From Phytomonospora sp040655735 (GTDB taxonomy: Bacteria > Actinomycetota > Actinomycetes > Mycobacteriales > Micromonosporaceae), in contig NZ_JBFAKK010000004.1 in the NCBI RefSeq assembly GCF_040655735.1, positions 372,001 to 436,000 on the forward strand: 64,000 bases of DNA, written 5' to 3'. Shown here one piece after another: positions 47,979-56,247 of this stretch. The notes beneath the pieces were generated by a model, which worked only from the letters and a program-made list of their open reading frames with translations, was not told the origin of the DNA and searched no databases. Position 1 is the first letter of the stretch, and every line of letters begins with the position of its first letter. The position numbers and the translations under genes are program-made.

Positions 47979-48937
47979 TCAAACGGGCGATCGCCCTCGC
48001 CGCGGTCTTAGCCGCCCTGCTCACCGCCTTCGCCGTCCCGGCTCAGGCGGCGAGCGGGAGGTACTTCTACGGCGTCCACGCCGGCCTCGCCGGCGTCCGC
48101 GACTACCACGGCTACGTGCCCTCCACATACCGTCCCGGCACGCCGATGCCGCTGCTGGTCGCGCTGCACGGCTGCACCGAGAACAGCTTCGGCTTCGACC
48201 TGCTCACCGGTTTCAGCGCCCTGGCCGAGGAGCGCGGCTTCATCGTCGTCTTCCCCGACCAGAGCACCCTCGCCAACCCCGCGCAGTGCTGGAACTGGCC
48301 GCTGCCGACCAATCAGCACCGCGGTCTCGGCGAGCCCTCGCTCATCGCCGGGATCACCCAGAAGGTCCGCTCGCAGTACACCGTGGACAGCGCGCGGATC
48401 TATGCCACCGGCATCTCGGCCGGGGCGGTGATGTCGGGGATCCTGGGCGTGACCTACCCCGACGTCTTCGCCGCCGTGGCCATGGGCGCCGGTTGCGAGT
48501 ACCAGTGCGACATCCTCGCGCAGCGCGATCCCGACGAGCAGGGCCGGGCGGGCTGGCGTGAGATGGGCTCGCGGGCCCGATCGGTTCCCGTGCTGGTGTT
48601 CCAGGGTTCGGCCGACCCGGTCGTGCCGCCCGCGACCGCCGGGCGGGTGATCGAGCAGTGGGCGCAGACCGACGACCTCGCCCTCGACGGCGCCGACGAC
48701 GGCGACATCGACGCCGTCGCCGAGTCGGTCGTGCGGGGGAGCGTCCCCGGTGGCCGGACGTACACGCACTCGGTCTACTCGGGCCCGGGGCAGGGTTCGG
48801 TGCTGGAGCTGTACATGATCGACGGCGCCGGGCACTCCTACCCCGGTGGCTGCTCGTGCAGTCTTTACGGCGATCCCTCGGGCCCCGACGCCAGCGGCAT
48901 CACCTGGGACTTCTTCCTGGCGCATCCCCGGCGCTGA
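47975..48937 (+). CDS. Secreted PHB depolymerase-family esterase
   Basis: 320 aa. Signal peptide about 1-25 (AIALAAVLAALLTAFAVPAQA). Catalytic Ser in GISAGAVMS (about 147), Asp in GSADPVVP (about 213) and His in DGAGHSYPGG (about 288): the PHB-depolymerase/feruloyl-esterase-like fold with LVALHGCTEN as oxyanion region. It should act outside the cell on polyester or aromatic ester. ATG 47975 overlaps the ligase stop (ATGA), so all three genes form one operon. A large hairpin follows. Confidence 0.92.
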   Translation: MIKRAIALAAVLAALLTAFAVPAQAASGRYFYGVHAGLAGVRDYHGYVPSTYRPGTPMPLLVALHGCTENSFGFDLLTGFSALAEERGFIVVFPDQSTLANPAQCWNWPLPTNQHRGLGEPSLIAGITQKVRSQYTVDSARIYATGISAGAVMSGILGVTYPDVFAAVAMGAGCEYQCDILAQRDPDEQGRAGWREMGSRARSVPVLVFQGSADPVVPPATAGRVIEQWAQTDDLALDGADDGDIDAVAESVVRGSVPGGRTYTHSVYSGPGQGSVLELYMIDGAGHSYPGGCSCSLYGDPSGPDASGITWDFFLAHPRR

Positions 48938-48945
48938 GCACGGGA

Positions 48946-48987
48946 CGGACCCGGCCGGGTGGGATGTCGCCCACCTGGCCGGGTCCG
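48946..48987. terminator. Large hairpin terminator
   Basis: An 18-bp stem (48946-48963 with 48970-48987, one G-T wobble), loop ATGTCG, between the convergent esterase operon and SRPBCC gene. Confidence 0.88.
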
Positions 48988-49004
48988 CAGGCCCCTCGCG
49001 GGGC

Positions 49005-49451
49005 TCAGTTGAAGTCGTCGATCTTGACGTCGTTCGGCGCCGGAGCGCCCTTACCGGTCTCGATCATGGCCTTCAGACTCATCAGGAACACCGCCCACTT
49101 GGTGCTGCAGTGGTGCATGAACATCACCGGTTCCTTCCAGCCCGCGTGCTTGAACTGCACCGAGGCGTAGTCGGCGGACTGTGACAGATCGAAGCCCACG
49201 TGCGTCCCCACCCACTCCTCGGGACCGTCGATGACCTCCCAGAGCACCTTCTCGTCGGGGACGAGTTCGACGACCTTCATGTCGAATCCGCCGAGGTCGC
49301 CGAACCGGAATTCGAGCCGGCCGCCGACCGTGTCGCCGACACCGCTGGTGTCGGTCGTCCACCAGCCGGCCAGACCGTCGGCGGTCGTCAGGGCCTTGAA
49401 GACCTCGTCGACGCTCGACCGGACGCCGACCTTGTGCAGGATGTCCACCAT
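49005..49451 (-). CDS. SRPBCC/AHSA1-like protein
   Basis: 148 aa START/AHSA1-fold protein. HKVGVRSSVDEVFKALTTADGLAGWWT at the N-terminus and GGRLEFRFGDLGGFDMKVVELVPDEKVLWEV in the middle are typical. Probably binds a hydrophobic ligand. Start ATG 49451. It lies 27 bp after the ArsR gene on the same strand. Confidence 0.92.
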   Translation of the reverse strand: MVDILHKVGVRSSVDEVFKALTTADGLAGWWTTDTSGVGDTVGGRLEFRFGDLGGFDMKVVELVPDEKVLWEVIDGPEEWVGTHVGFDLSQSADYASVQFKHAGWKEPVMFMHHCSTKWAVFLMSLKAMIETGKGAPAPNDVKIDDFN

Positions 49452-49478
49452 TGTCTTCTCCTTCGCCGTGTGTCGTGC

Positions 49479-49832
49479 CTACGGGTTGTGCTGTGGCCTG
49501 TGCTGGTCCGCGGTGCGCTGAATCGCCTCGGCGATCTCCTTGATGCGCCGCAGACGCGCGTCCCAGGTCGCCCCCACCGACGACAGCTGCGCCACCGCGC
49601 GGGCGAGTTGCCGCTCGTCCACCCGGTATCGCCTCTCCCGCCCGGAGGGTGTCGCGTGCACCAGTCCGACGCGGTCGAGCACGCCGAGGTGTTTGGCGAT
49701 CGCCTGCCGGGTCACGGGAAGCCGTGTGCTGAGGCTCGTGGCCGTGCCTTCGCCGTCGGCCAGGAGCAGGTCGAGCATCCGGCGCCGGGTCGGATCACCG
49801 ACCGCCGACCAGAGTTCGTCGTCGACGGTCAC
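49479..49832 (-). CDS. ArsR family transcriptional regulator
   Basis: 117 aa winged helix: LWSAVGDPTRRRMLDLLLADGEGTATSLSTRLPVTRQAIAKHLGVLDRVGLVHATPSGRERRYRVD. It matches the SmtB/ArsR group typically paired with AHSA1 genes; no obvious metal site. GTG 49832 overlaps the upstream SRPBCC stop (GTGA), so translation is coupled. It sits between two SRPBCC genes and probably controls the operon via the TGCAAC-N5-GTTGCA sites at 50301-50366. Confidence 0.93.
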   Translation of the reverse strand: MTVDDELWSAVGDPTRRRMLDLLLADGEGTATSLSTRLPVTRQAIAKHLGVLDRVGLVHATPSGRERRYRVDERQLARAVAQLSSVGATWDARLRRIKEIAEAIQRTADQHRPQHNP

Positions 49833-50290
49833 TTCGCGGATCCGAGCCGGTTGGCGTACTCGTCGAGGCGGGGGACGAAGGTGTCCCAGCCCTTGACGTG
49901 GTCGGCGTACAGTTCGGCCGCCTTGGCCTCGTCCCAGCCCAGCTCGCGGAAACCGGTCTCGGTGAGCCGGATCGTGGTGCCGCTTCCCGAGGGAGTGAGG
50001 TCGAAGGTCACCAGCAGCGACTTCGCGCTGTCGGAGACGGTGCCGTCGGGGTAGGCCCAGCGGAAGGCGAACCGCTTGTGCGGGTCGGCCTCCACGATGG
50101 TCAGCGGCTCGACGCCCTCCCTGTCGCCCCAGACCAGTTCGCCCACCGCTCCCGGCTTCGACTCGAAGCTCGCGTCGTCGGACCACCACTGGGAGATGTG
50201 CTCGGGGCGGCTGACGACCTGGTAGGCGATCTCGGGCGAGGCCTCGACGTGGATCTCGCGCTCGATGCTGCCGTATTCCATGCTCTTCAT
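49829..50290 (-). CDS. SRPBCC/AHSA1-like protein (first gene of the operon)
   Basis: 153 aa. IEREIHVEASPEIAYQVVSRPEHISQWWSDDASFESKPG is the AHSA1 start, then PLTIVEADPHKRFAFRWAYPDG and TIRLTETGFRELGWDEAKAAELYADHVKGWDTFVPRLDEYA. It differs clearly from the SRPBCC protein at 49005, so the pair may have different ligands. ATG 50290 has GGAGGAATC. Followed by the coupled ArsR gene (GTGA overlap). Confidence 0.93.
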   Translation of the reverse strand: MKSMEYGSIEREIHVEASPEIAYQVVSRPEHISQWWSDDASFESKPGAVGELVWGDREGVEPLTIVEADPHKRFAFRWAYPDGTVSDSAKSLLVTFDLTPSGSGTTIRLTETGFRELGWDEAKAAELYADHVKGWDTFVPRLDEYANRLGSAK

Positions 50291-50300
50291 GATTCCTCCA

Positions 50301-50366
50301 TGTGCAACGTTTGGTTGCACATCACGTTAGTCGAGGATTCGCCGTCATGCAACCATTAGTTGCATG
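50301..50366. promoter_or_regulatory. Twin operators TGCAAC-N5-GTTGCA
   Basis: Site 1 TGTGCAAC-GTTTG-GTTGCACA (50301-50321) and site 2 ATGCAAC-CATTA-GTTGCAT (50348-50366), centred 46 bp apart, between the SRPBCC-ArsR operon and the GNAT gene. Very likely ArsR operators. Confidence 0.85.
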
Positions 50367-50442
50367 TTCTTTCGGGTGGTCCCAACGAACGGGCCCGGAA
50401 TGGCGCTTTCGGCCGGTCCGCTCGGCGCCTACCGTGATCGGC

Positions 50443-51192
50443 ATGAAGATCCAGACGAACCCGCCCGCCCTCGCCGAGGCCCCGCTTCGCCAGGCCCGCA
50501 ATTCCGCCGCGTTCTGGACGGCGACCGCCCGTTCACGCGGACACGAGGTCCTCGCCCGCCGTGCCTTCCTCGCCGTGGTCGGCGACGAACGCGCCGGCAC
50601 GCGCGTCCTCATTCAGGAACCCGATCTCGACGAGGCCGAGATCGCCGAGATCACCGCCCTCGCGCGGGGCGCCGCCGGGCCGGTCGACGCCGAGGATCCC
50701 TTCAGCGCCACCGATCTGAGTCTCCTGGGCATGCGTCACTGGCGGATGCCGGTCATGCTGCGCCTGCCCGGGCCCGTCGCGGCGCCCGCGATGGAGGTCG
50801 TCGCGGTGCGCGACGAGGAGGACCTCCGGGCGGCCGAGCGGGCCGTGATCGACGGCTTCGAGCTGGCCAGGTTCGAGCCGTACCGGCCCGGTGAGCTGTT
50901 CCCCACGGCGCTGCTCGAACAGCCCGGCGTGGACGTCTTCGTCGCGGTTCTCGACGGTTCCGTCGCCGGCGCGTGCGTCACCGTCGTCGCCGACGGCATC
51001 GGCAGTCACTACTGGGTCGCGACGCCCGCCGCCCACCGCTCGAAGGGCGTCGGCCGCGCGGTCATGCTCGGATCCACGGCGGGCCTGGCGCAAACGCCGC
51101 TCACGCTCACCGCGTCCCGGCTGGGGCGGCCGCTCTACGAGTCGCTGGGGTTCGTCGAGGCGTCTTCGTCGACGTGGTGGTCGACAAGCTGA
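50443..51192 (+). CDS. GNAT acetyltransferase-like protein
   Basis: 249 aa. The C-terminal half is a GNAT core: VFVAVLDGSVAGACVTVVADGIGSHYWVATPAAHRSKGVGRAVMLGSTAGLAQ, with the acetyl-CoA loop HRSKGVGRA, ending LYESLGFVE. The N-terminal half (FWTATARSRGHEVLARRAFLAVVGDERAGTRVLI) is unrelated and may bind substrate. ATG 50443 follows TACCGT at 50430-50435 by 7 bp, leaderless. Divergent from the SRPBCC operon and probably under the same repressor. Confidence 0.85.
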   Translation: MKIQTNPPALAEAPLRQARNSAAFWTATARSRGHEVLARRAFLAVVGDERAGTRVLIQEPDLDEAEIAEITALARGAAGPVDAEDPFSATDLSLLGMRHWRMPVMLRLPGPVAAPAMEVVAVRDEEDLRAAERAVIDGFELARFEPYRPGELFPTALLEQPGVDVFVAVLDGSVAGACVTVVADGIGSHYWVATPAAHRSKGVGRAVMLGSTAGLAQTPLTLTASRLGRPLYESLGFVEASSSTWWSTS

Positions 51193-51198
51193 GGGTGG

Positions 51199-51780
51199 TC
51201 AGGCCCACTCGTGAGTTTCCCGGCGGGTGTCCGCCGCGACGATCTCGGCGGCCGTGGGCGCGGCCGCCGGGTCGGTCAGCCACTGGAGGGCCGTCCCGAC
51301 CAGTAGCGAGTAGTAGTGCGAGCCGGCGGCGTGCGCGTGCTCGGGATCGGCGTCCTCGCCGAGGTCGGCGAACGCCGCGGCGAGGGCCGTCCGCGAGGTC
51401 TTCTGCGCCTCGGCGTTCATCGCCTTTATCGCCGGGTCGTGCTGGGTGTAGGCGACCGACTCGAAGTTCACGAACCACAGCTCGCGGTTGGCCTGGATCG
51501 AGTCGATGATGCGCTCCCAGCGTCCGCGGTCGGCCTCGGCCCGATCGGCGCCCACGCTGTCCTTCGGGCCCTCCAGGGCGAGGAACAGCAGCTCGCCCCA
51601 CTCGGTGTTGAGTTCGATGAGCGCTCGGGTGAGAAGCGCCTCCTTCGAACCGAAGTGGTAGTTGATCGACGCCTGGTTGGCCCCCGAGGAGGCGACCAGT
51701 TCCCGCACCGTGGTGCGCGCGTAGCCCGTACGCAGCAGACATTCGCGCGCGGCGCGGATCAGATTCTCCTTGTGGCCCAT
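51199..51780 (-). CDS. TetR family regulator
   Basis: 193 aa. HTH: KENLIRAARECLLRTGYARTTVRELVASSGANQASINYHFGSKEALLTRALIE. C-terminal tetracyclin-repressor-like domain with AAAFADLGEDADPEHAHAAGSHYYSLLVGTALQWLTDP. ATG 51780. It is divergent from an ABC exporter, and a 21-bp palindrome lies between; it very probably represses that exporter and responds to an exporter substrate. Confidence 0.94.
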   Translation of the reverse strand: MGHKENLIRAARECLLRTGYARTTVRELVASSGANQASINYHFGSKEALLTRALIELNTEWGELLFLALEGPKDSVGADRAEADRGRWERIIDSIQANRELWFVNFESVAYTQHDPAIKAMNAEAQKTSRTALAAAFADLGEDADPEHAHAAGSHYYSLLVGTALQWLTDPAAAPTAAEIVAADTRRETHEWA

Positions 51781-51800
51781 GGTGCTACCGTATCAGGTAA

Positions 51801-51821
51801 ACGTTCGTTTCAAACGAACGT
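51801..51821. promoter_or_regulatory. 21-bp perfect palindrome, TetR operator
   Basis: ACGTTCGTTT, central C, AAACGAACGT. It sits between the TetR gene (51780) and the ABC transporter (51843). Confidence 0.85.
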
Positions 51822-51842
51822 ATGTATCTGAAAGAGGACATC

Positions 51843-52628
51843 ATGTCGCATCCCTCGCGCACCCCGGGCACCCCGCCCGTCGTGCGAATCCATGACCTGC
51901 GCTGCCGCTACGACGGCGAGGCCGGCCCGGTCGACGCGCTTCGCGGCGTCGACCTCGACGTGCCGCGCGGGTCCTTCACGGCCATCATGGGACCGTCCGG
52001 GTCGGGCAAGACCACGCTGCTGCACTGCGCCGCGGGCCTCCAGAAGCCCACGTCCGGCACGGTCGAACTCGGCGGCGCCGACCTCTCCCGCCTCGACGAG
52101 ACCGCCCTGACCCGGCTCCGCCGCCGTCGTGTCGGCTTCGTGTTCCAGGCCTTCCACCTGCTCGCCGCGCTCACCGCGCGCGAGAACGTCGAGCTTCCGC
52201 TGCGCCTCGACGGCCGCCGGCCCGATCCGCGCCACACCGCGGCCCTCCTCGACCGCGTCGGCCTCGGCGCGCGCGGCGGCCACCGCCCGCACCAGCTCTC
52301 CGGTGGGCAGAAGCAGCGGGTGGCGGTCGCTCGCGCCCTGATCACCGGCCCGGAGGTCGTCTTCGCCGACGAACCGACCGGCGCGCTCGACATCCGCAGC
52401 GCCCGCGACGTCCTCGGCCTGCTCCGCGACCTCGCCGACAACGGGCAGACGATCATCATGGTCACGCACGACCCGGTCGCCGCCTCCTTCTCCGACCAGG
52501 TCCTCTTCCTCGCCGACGGCATGATCGTCGACCATCTGCGGCGACCCTCGGCCCCCGACGTCGCCGCCCGCATGGCCACGCTCGTCGAGTCCGCCGAACG
52601 CGCCGCCGACACCGCCGGGGTGGTCTGA
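51843..52628 (+). CDS. ABC transporter ATP-binding protein (MacB/LolD type)
   Basis: 261 aa. Walker A GPSGSGKTT, Q-loop FQAFHLL, signature LSGGQKQRVAVARAL, Walker B VVFADEPTGALD, H-loop VTHDPV. EPTGALD is typical of the MacB/LolD/FtsE-like antimicrobial-peptide or lipoprotein exporters. ATG 51843 with AAAGAGG. It is directly followed by its permease (52629, adjacent codon) and repressed, by inference, by the TetR at 51199. Confidence 0.96.
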   Translation: MSHPSRTPGTPPVVRIHDLRCRYDGEAGPVDALRGVDLDVPRGSFTAIMGPSGSGKTTLLHCAAGLQKPTSGTVELGGADLSRLDETALTRLRRRRVGFVFQAFHLLAALTARENVELPLRLDGRRPDPRHTAALLDRVGLGARGGHRPHQLSGGQKQRVAVARALITGPEVVFADEPTGALDIRSARDVLGLLRDLADNGQTIIMVTHDPVAASFSDQVLFLADGMIVDHLRRPSAPDVAARMATLVESAERAADTAGVV

Positions 52629-53927
52629 GTGCTCCGCTCACTGGCCCATCACCGTGGCGGAGCCGCCGCCAGCGGGCTCGTCGCCTTCATCGGCACCGTC
52701 CTGGTGACCGCCATGGCGGCACTCCTGGCCACCGGCTTCTCCGACACCACCCACGTCGCCGACCGCAGCTTCCTCACCCAGTTCCCGATCATCCTCGGCG
52801 GGTGGGTCGTGGCGATCGTGCTGTTCGCGATGGTCTCCACCGTCGGTGTCGCGCTCGCCGGGCGCGCCGGGGAGATCGCCGGGCTGCGCCTGGTCGGGGC
52901 GACCCCGCGCCAGGTGCAGACCAGGATCGCGGGGGAGACCCTCACGGTCGCGACGATCGCCGCCGTCCCGGGCCTGGCCGTCGGCCTGCTCACCGGAGCG
53001 TTCGTGCTGGATCGCATGCACGATGCCGGCCTGATCGGGAGCGGCACGGTCTACGCGCCCGGCGCCGCCCTGCCGGTGATCGCGGCGCTGCTCGTGCTCG
53101 TCGTCAGTGTCGTGGCCGCCTGGATCGGGAGCCGCACGCTCGCCGCCCGCAGTCCCGTCGCCGACCCTGAACCGACCGCGCTGGGCGGGCGTGGCGGCGA
53201 CCGCTTCCGGCGCACGGCGGCGGTGGTGCTGCTGATCGCGGGACTCGGGTCGTCCTCGGCCGTGCTCGGCATGGACGCCGACAGCATCCTCACCACCGCC
53301 ATGACCGGTCCGGCCGTCGTGCTGGTCGCCGTGGGTCTGTGCATGCTGGCCACCGAACTGCTGGCGCTGGCCAACCGGCTCGGCCGCGCCGGGGCGAGCG
53401 CTCCCGGGCACGTCGCCCGCATCAACGTGTCCGTCGTCCCTCGCCGGATCCGGCCGCTGGTGACCTTCCTGACGCTGTTCGTCGGGATCAGCGCGGGCAC
53501 CCTCGCGATGCAGGACGTGGAGAACCGCCACGCCGTCCCCGGCGGGACCGCGCAGCTCCTGGCGGCGATCAACTACCTGGTCGTCGTGCTGATCGCGGCC
53601 TTCATGGCCATCGCGCTCACGAACAACCTCGTGGCGTCGATCGGCCAGCGGCGCACGGAGTTCGCGACCATGTCGCTCGTCGGTTCCACACGTGCGCAGA
53701 CCCTGCGGATGCTCCTGCGGGAGGTGGGCACGGGAATCGCCGCGAGCGTGGTCGCCGGGACGATCGGCGCGATGGCGTGCGTCGTCCCCTTCGCCGTCGC
53801 CAAGACGGGCTCACCGGCGGCGGCCTTCGCGCCGCTCCCGTACGCGGCCGCCGTGGTCGTGGGCGCGGTCATCGCGCTGCTCGCCGCGGCGCTGGCGGGA
53901 AAGCGGGTGATCCGCACTGCCGCCTGA
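52629..53927 (+). CDS. FtsX-like permease, ABC exporter
   Basis: 432 aa. Two FtsX-like core units: the first four-helix unit (VLVTAMAALLAT, VVAIVLFAMVSTVGVALAGRAGEIAGLRLVGATPRQV) and a second (NNLVASIGQRRTEFATMSLVGSTRAQTLRMLLREV). RxxEIxxLRLxGATxxQ is the conserved intracellular motif. GTG 52629 follows the ATPase stop directly. With the ATPase it should export a hydrophobic or peptide substrate; no adaptor protein is next to it. Confidence 0.94.
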   Translation: MLRSLAHHRGGAAASGLVAFIGTVLVTAMAALLATGFSDTTHVADRSFLTQFPIILGGWVVAIVLFAMVSTVGVALAGRAGEIAGLRLVGATPRQVQTRIAGETLTVATIAAVPGLAVGLLTGAFVLDRMHDAGLIGSGTVYAPGAALPVIAALLVLVVSVVAAWIGSRTLAARSPVADPEPTALGGRGGDRFRRTAAVVLLIAGLGSSSAVLGMDADSILTTAMTGPAVVLVAVGLCMLATELLALANRLGRAGASAPGHVARINVSVVPRRIRPLVTFLTLFVGISAGTLAMQDVENRHAVPGGTAQLLAAINYLVVVLIAAFMAIALTNNLVASIGQRRTEFATMSLVGSTRAQTLRMLLREVGTGIAASVVAGTIGAMACVVPFAVAKTGSPAAAFAPLPYAAAVVVGAVIALLAAALAGKRVIRTAA

Positions 53928-53932
53928 CGCGG

Positions 53933-53962
53933 GAAGGGGCGCGCGATGCGGCGCGCCCCTTC
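53933..53962. terminator. Hairpin terminator
   Basis: GAAGGGGCGCGC, loop GATGCG, GCGCGCCCCTTC: a 12-bp perfect stem between the permease and a convergent gene. Confidence 0.87.
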
Positions 53963-53972
53963 GCCGGTCACA

Positions 53973-54368
53973 TCACGCGATGGCGCTGCGGATCGCCGAG
54001 CAGGTGCCGGTCTTCACCGAGCCGTTGTCGCTGACGCAGACCTGGAAGCGCACCTGGAGGCCGTCGGTGACGGACTTGTTGAACGTCTTGCTGGTGTTGG
54101 CGCCGCCGCCGTTGTACATCTCGCCCTGGTAGGTGCTGCCGATCCACCAGTACGCGATGACGCCCGCACCGTCGGCGTGGTTGTCCTCGACGTAGAAGAT
54201 CTCACCGTCGTGGGCGAAGAACAGCGTCCCGGCGTTGGCGGTGAAGCTGCCGCTGCCGATGGTCCCGGCGTCGCCGTTGGTGCCCGCGTGGGCAGGGGCC
54301 GCCGCCGCCAGGCTGATCGCCAGCGCCGCGGCGGTCGTGGCGAGGAGGGGGAGGATCCGCTTGCGCAT
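53973..54368 (-). CDS. Small secreted protein (131 aa), unknown function
   Basis: Signal peptide MRKRILPLLATTAAALAIS to AAAPAHA. Mature part of about 100 residues with two Cys (VCVSDNGSVKTGTC), rich in Gly, Thr, Tyr and Asn: a small extracellular beta-sandwich is likely (GTLFFAHDGEIFYVEDNHADGAG, TYQGEMYNGGG). Related in style to secreted actinomycete proteins without assigned function. ATG 54368, weak ribosome site AGGA. Confidence 0.82.
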   Translation of the reverse strand: MRKRILPLLATTAAALAISLAAAAPAHAGTNGDAGTIGSGSFTANAGTLFFAHDGEIFYVEDNHADGAGVIAYWWIGSTYQGEMYNGGGANTSKTFNKSVTDGLQVRFQVCVSDNGSVKTGTCSAIRSAIA

Positions 54369-54682
54369 GTGTCCTGCTTTCGTCGTGGGCCCGGGCCGTT
54401 CGGCCCGCGAGGATTTATACGTGATCGCCGGTGCGGAAAGTTGCTCCCCCGGTGATCCTTTTCGAGCGATGTGCGGCGAGTGTGCGGTTGGGGCACAGGT
54501 CACGCACGCCTTCACGAAGGAGCGCATGGCGGCCGGTATCCCTTGTGGACACCCGATCGCCGACGCCGTTTCCCCAGGCCATCGCACCGCCGCCACAATG
54601 CCGTGAGGGTCGACACGTGGATCGGCGCCCCCGCCGCCTGACGGACGGAAAGAGCACTCGGGAAGGCGGTACGTTCGAGATC
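54369..54682. other. Intergenic stretch, promoter before MFS only
   Basis: About 310 bp without a credible gene. TACGTT at 54670-54675 is the likely -10 for a leaderless start at 54683. Confidence 0.45.
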
Positions 54683-55888
54683 ATGACCGTCGACGCCGCA
54701 GCCCGCCCGTCCGCGGCGCTCCGGCGAGCCAGAGCCGCCGTCGCGGCCCTCTTCCTCACCAACGGGACCCTCTTCGCCAACCTCGTGCCCCGGCTCCCGC
54801 AGATCAAGGCCGACCTCGCGCTCGACAACTCCGCCTACGGCCTCATCGTGGCCGCCTTCCCCGCCGGAGCCATCGCCGCCGGACTCGCCGCGGCCGCGCT
54901 CATCCGCCGCTTCGGATCGGCGCGCATGGCCGTCGCCGGCACCATCCTCACCGGCCTCGGCCTCCTGGCGGCCGTCCTCGCGCCCACCCCGGCGGCGCTC
55001 GCCGCGCTGCTGTTCCTGGCCGGCGCCACCGACTCGGTCACCGACGTGGCCCAAAACGCCCACGGCCTGCGCGTTCAGCGGCGCTACGGCCGCTCCATCA
55101 TCAACTCCCTGCACGCCGTGTGGTCCATCGGCGCGGTCCTCGGTGGCGCCATGGCCGCCGGCGCGATCGCCGTCGGCCTCAGCCGCGGAGTCCACCTCGG
55201 CATCGCGGCCGCGCTGTGCACGACGATCGCGCTGGTCGCGCAGCGCTTCTGCCTGCCCGGACGCGACGAGGACGCGACTTCGGGCGCGACCCCGCGCGAG
55301 ACCGGCCGATCCGCCATCGGAGCCCGGACCCTGCTGATCCTCGGTGCACTGGTCCTCATCGCGATGGGCGGCACCCTCGTCGAAGACGCCGGCAGCTCCT
55401 GGGCGGCCCTCTACCTCTCGGTCGACCTCGGCGCTCCCGCCGCGCTCGCCGCGACCGGGTTCATCGCGCTCGTCGCCGCCCAGTTCGTCGGGCGCTTGAT
55501 CGGCGACCGTCTCGTCGACCGTTTCGGGCAGCGCGCCGTCGCGCGATCCGGCGGCCTGCTGGTCGCCGCCGGCATGGGCCTCGCGCTGGCCTTCCCGACC
55601 GTCCCCGGCACGATCGCCGGTTTCGCCGCGGCCGGATTCGGTGTGTCAACGCTCGTCCCGGCGGCCATGCACGAGGCCGACGAACTCCCCGGCCTGCGGG
55701 CCGGTACCGGCCTCACTCTGGTGTCGTGGCTCATGCGGCTGAGCTTCCTGCTGTCACCGCCGCTGGTCGGCCTCCTCGCCGACGCCGCCGGGCTGCGCAC
55801 GGGCTTGCTGGTCGTACCGGCCGCCGGTGTCGTCGTGGTCCTGCTCGCCGGCGTGCTCCAGCCGCGACGGCGCACCGGGCGCGCATGA
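54683..55888 (+). CDS. MFS transporter, drug-efflux type
   Basis: 401 aa, about 12 membrane segments. LFLTNGTLFANLVPRLPQIKADLALDNSAYGLIVAAFPAGAIAAGLAAAALIRRFGSARM is the first two helices plus the loop 2-3 A motif, and DVAQNAHGLRVQRRYGRSIINSLHAVWSIGAV matches the Streptomyces MFS group with QxxxVQRRYGRSI in the second half of the N-domain. ATG 54683, leaderless. Substrate unknown. Confidence 0.92.
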   Translation: MTVDAAARPSAALRRARAAVAALFLTNGTLFANLVPRLPQIKADLALDNSAYGLIVAAFPAGAIAAGLAAAALIRRFGSARMAVAGTILTGLGLLAAVLAPTPAALAALLFLAGATDSVTDVAQNAHGLRVQRRYGRSIINSLHAVWSIGAVLGGAMAAGAIAVGLSRGVHLGIAAALCTTIALVAQRFCLPGRDEDATSGATPRETGRSAIGARTLLILGALVLIAMGGTLVEDAGSSWAALYLSVDLGAPAALAATGFIALVAAQFVGRLIGDRLVDRFGQRAVARSGGLLVAAGMGLALAFPTVPGTIAGFAAAGFGVSTLVPAAMHEADELPGLRAGTGLTLVSWLMRLSFLLSPPLVGLLADAAGLRTGLLVVPAAGVVVVLLAGVLQPRRRTGRA

Positions 55889-55974
55889 GATCGCGGCGCG
55901 CCACCGGCCCTGAACGGCCGCCGGGCGTGCCACGATGAGCGAACCCCAAGAAGCACTCATGTCTGGAGTCGTCG

Positions 55975-56169
55975 ATGCGCTGGGTTTGGCTGATCCTCGG
56001 AACGCTGCTCGTCCTGGCGGGCGCCGTCTGGACACTTCAGGGGCTGGACCTGCTCGGGCAGAGCGGCGGCATGAACGGACAGAAGATGTGGGCGGTGATC
56101 GGGCCCGTCACGGCGATCCTGGGGCTCGTCCTCATCGGCCTCGGTCTGCGCAAGAAGCGGGCGCCCTGA
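55975..56169 (+). CDS. Small membrane protein (64 aa)
   Basis: Two hydrophobic segments: WVWLILGTLLVLAGAVWTLQGL and WAVIGPVTAILGLVLIGLGLR, with a short Gly-rich loop between and RKKRAP at the end. ATG 55975 follows GGAG. No known family. Terminated by a hairpin before the convergent MMPL gene. Confidence 0.75.
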   Translation: MRWVWLILGTLLVLAGAVWTLQGLDLLGQSGGMNGQKMWAVIGPVTAILGLVLIGLGLRKKRAP

Positions 56170-56202
56170 CCTTTGGGCGAGATCCCCTCGTGAGACGGCG
56201 AA

Positions 56203-56232
56203 GCGGGAGCGGCGCACCGGCACCGCCCCCGC
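56203..56232. terminator. Hairpin terminator
   Basis: GCGGGAGCGG pairs with CCGCCCCCGC (one A-C mismatch), between convergent genes. Confidence 0.6.
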
Positions 56233-56247
56233 TGTGAGCCGAGGGCT

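Noticed and set aside
53973..54368. Small secreted protein as another Cys-rich peptide
   Set aside because: It has a normal signal peptide, only two Cys and no shared leader.
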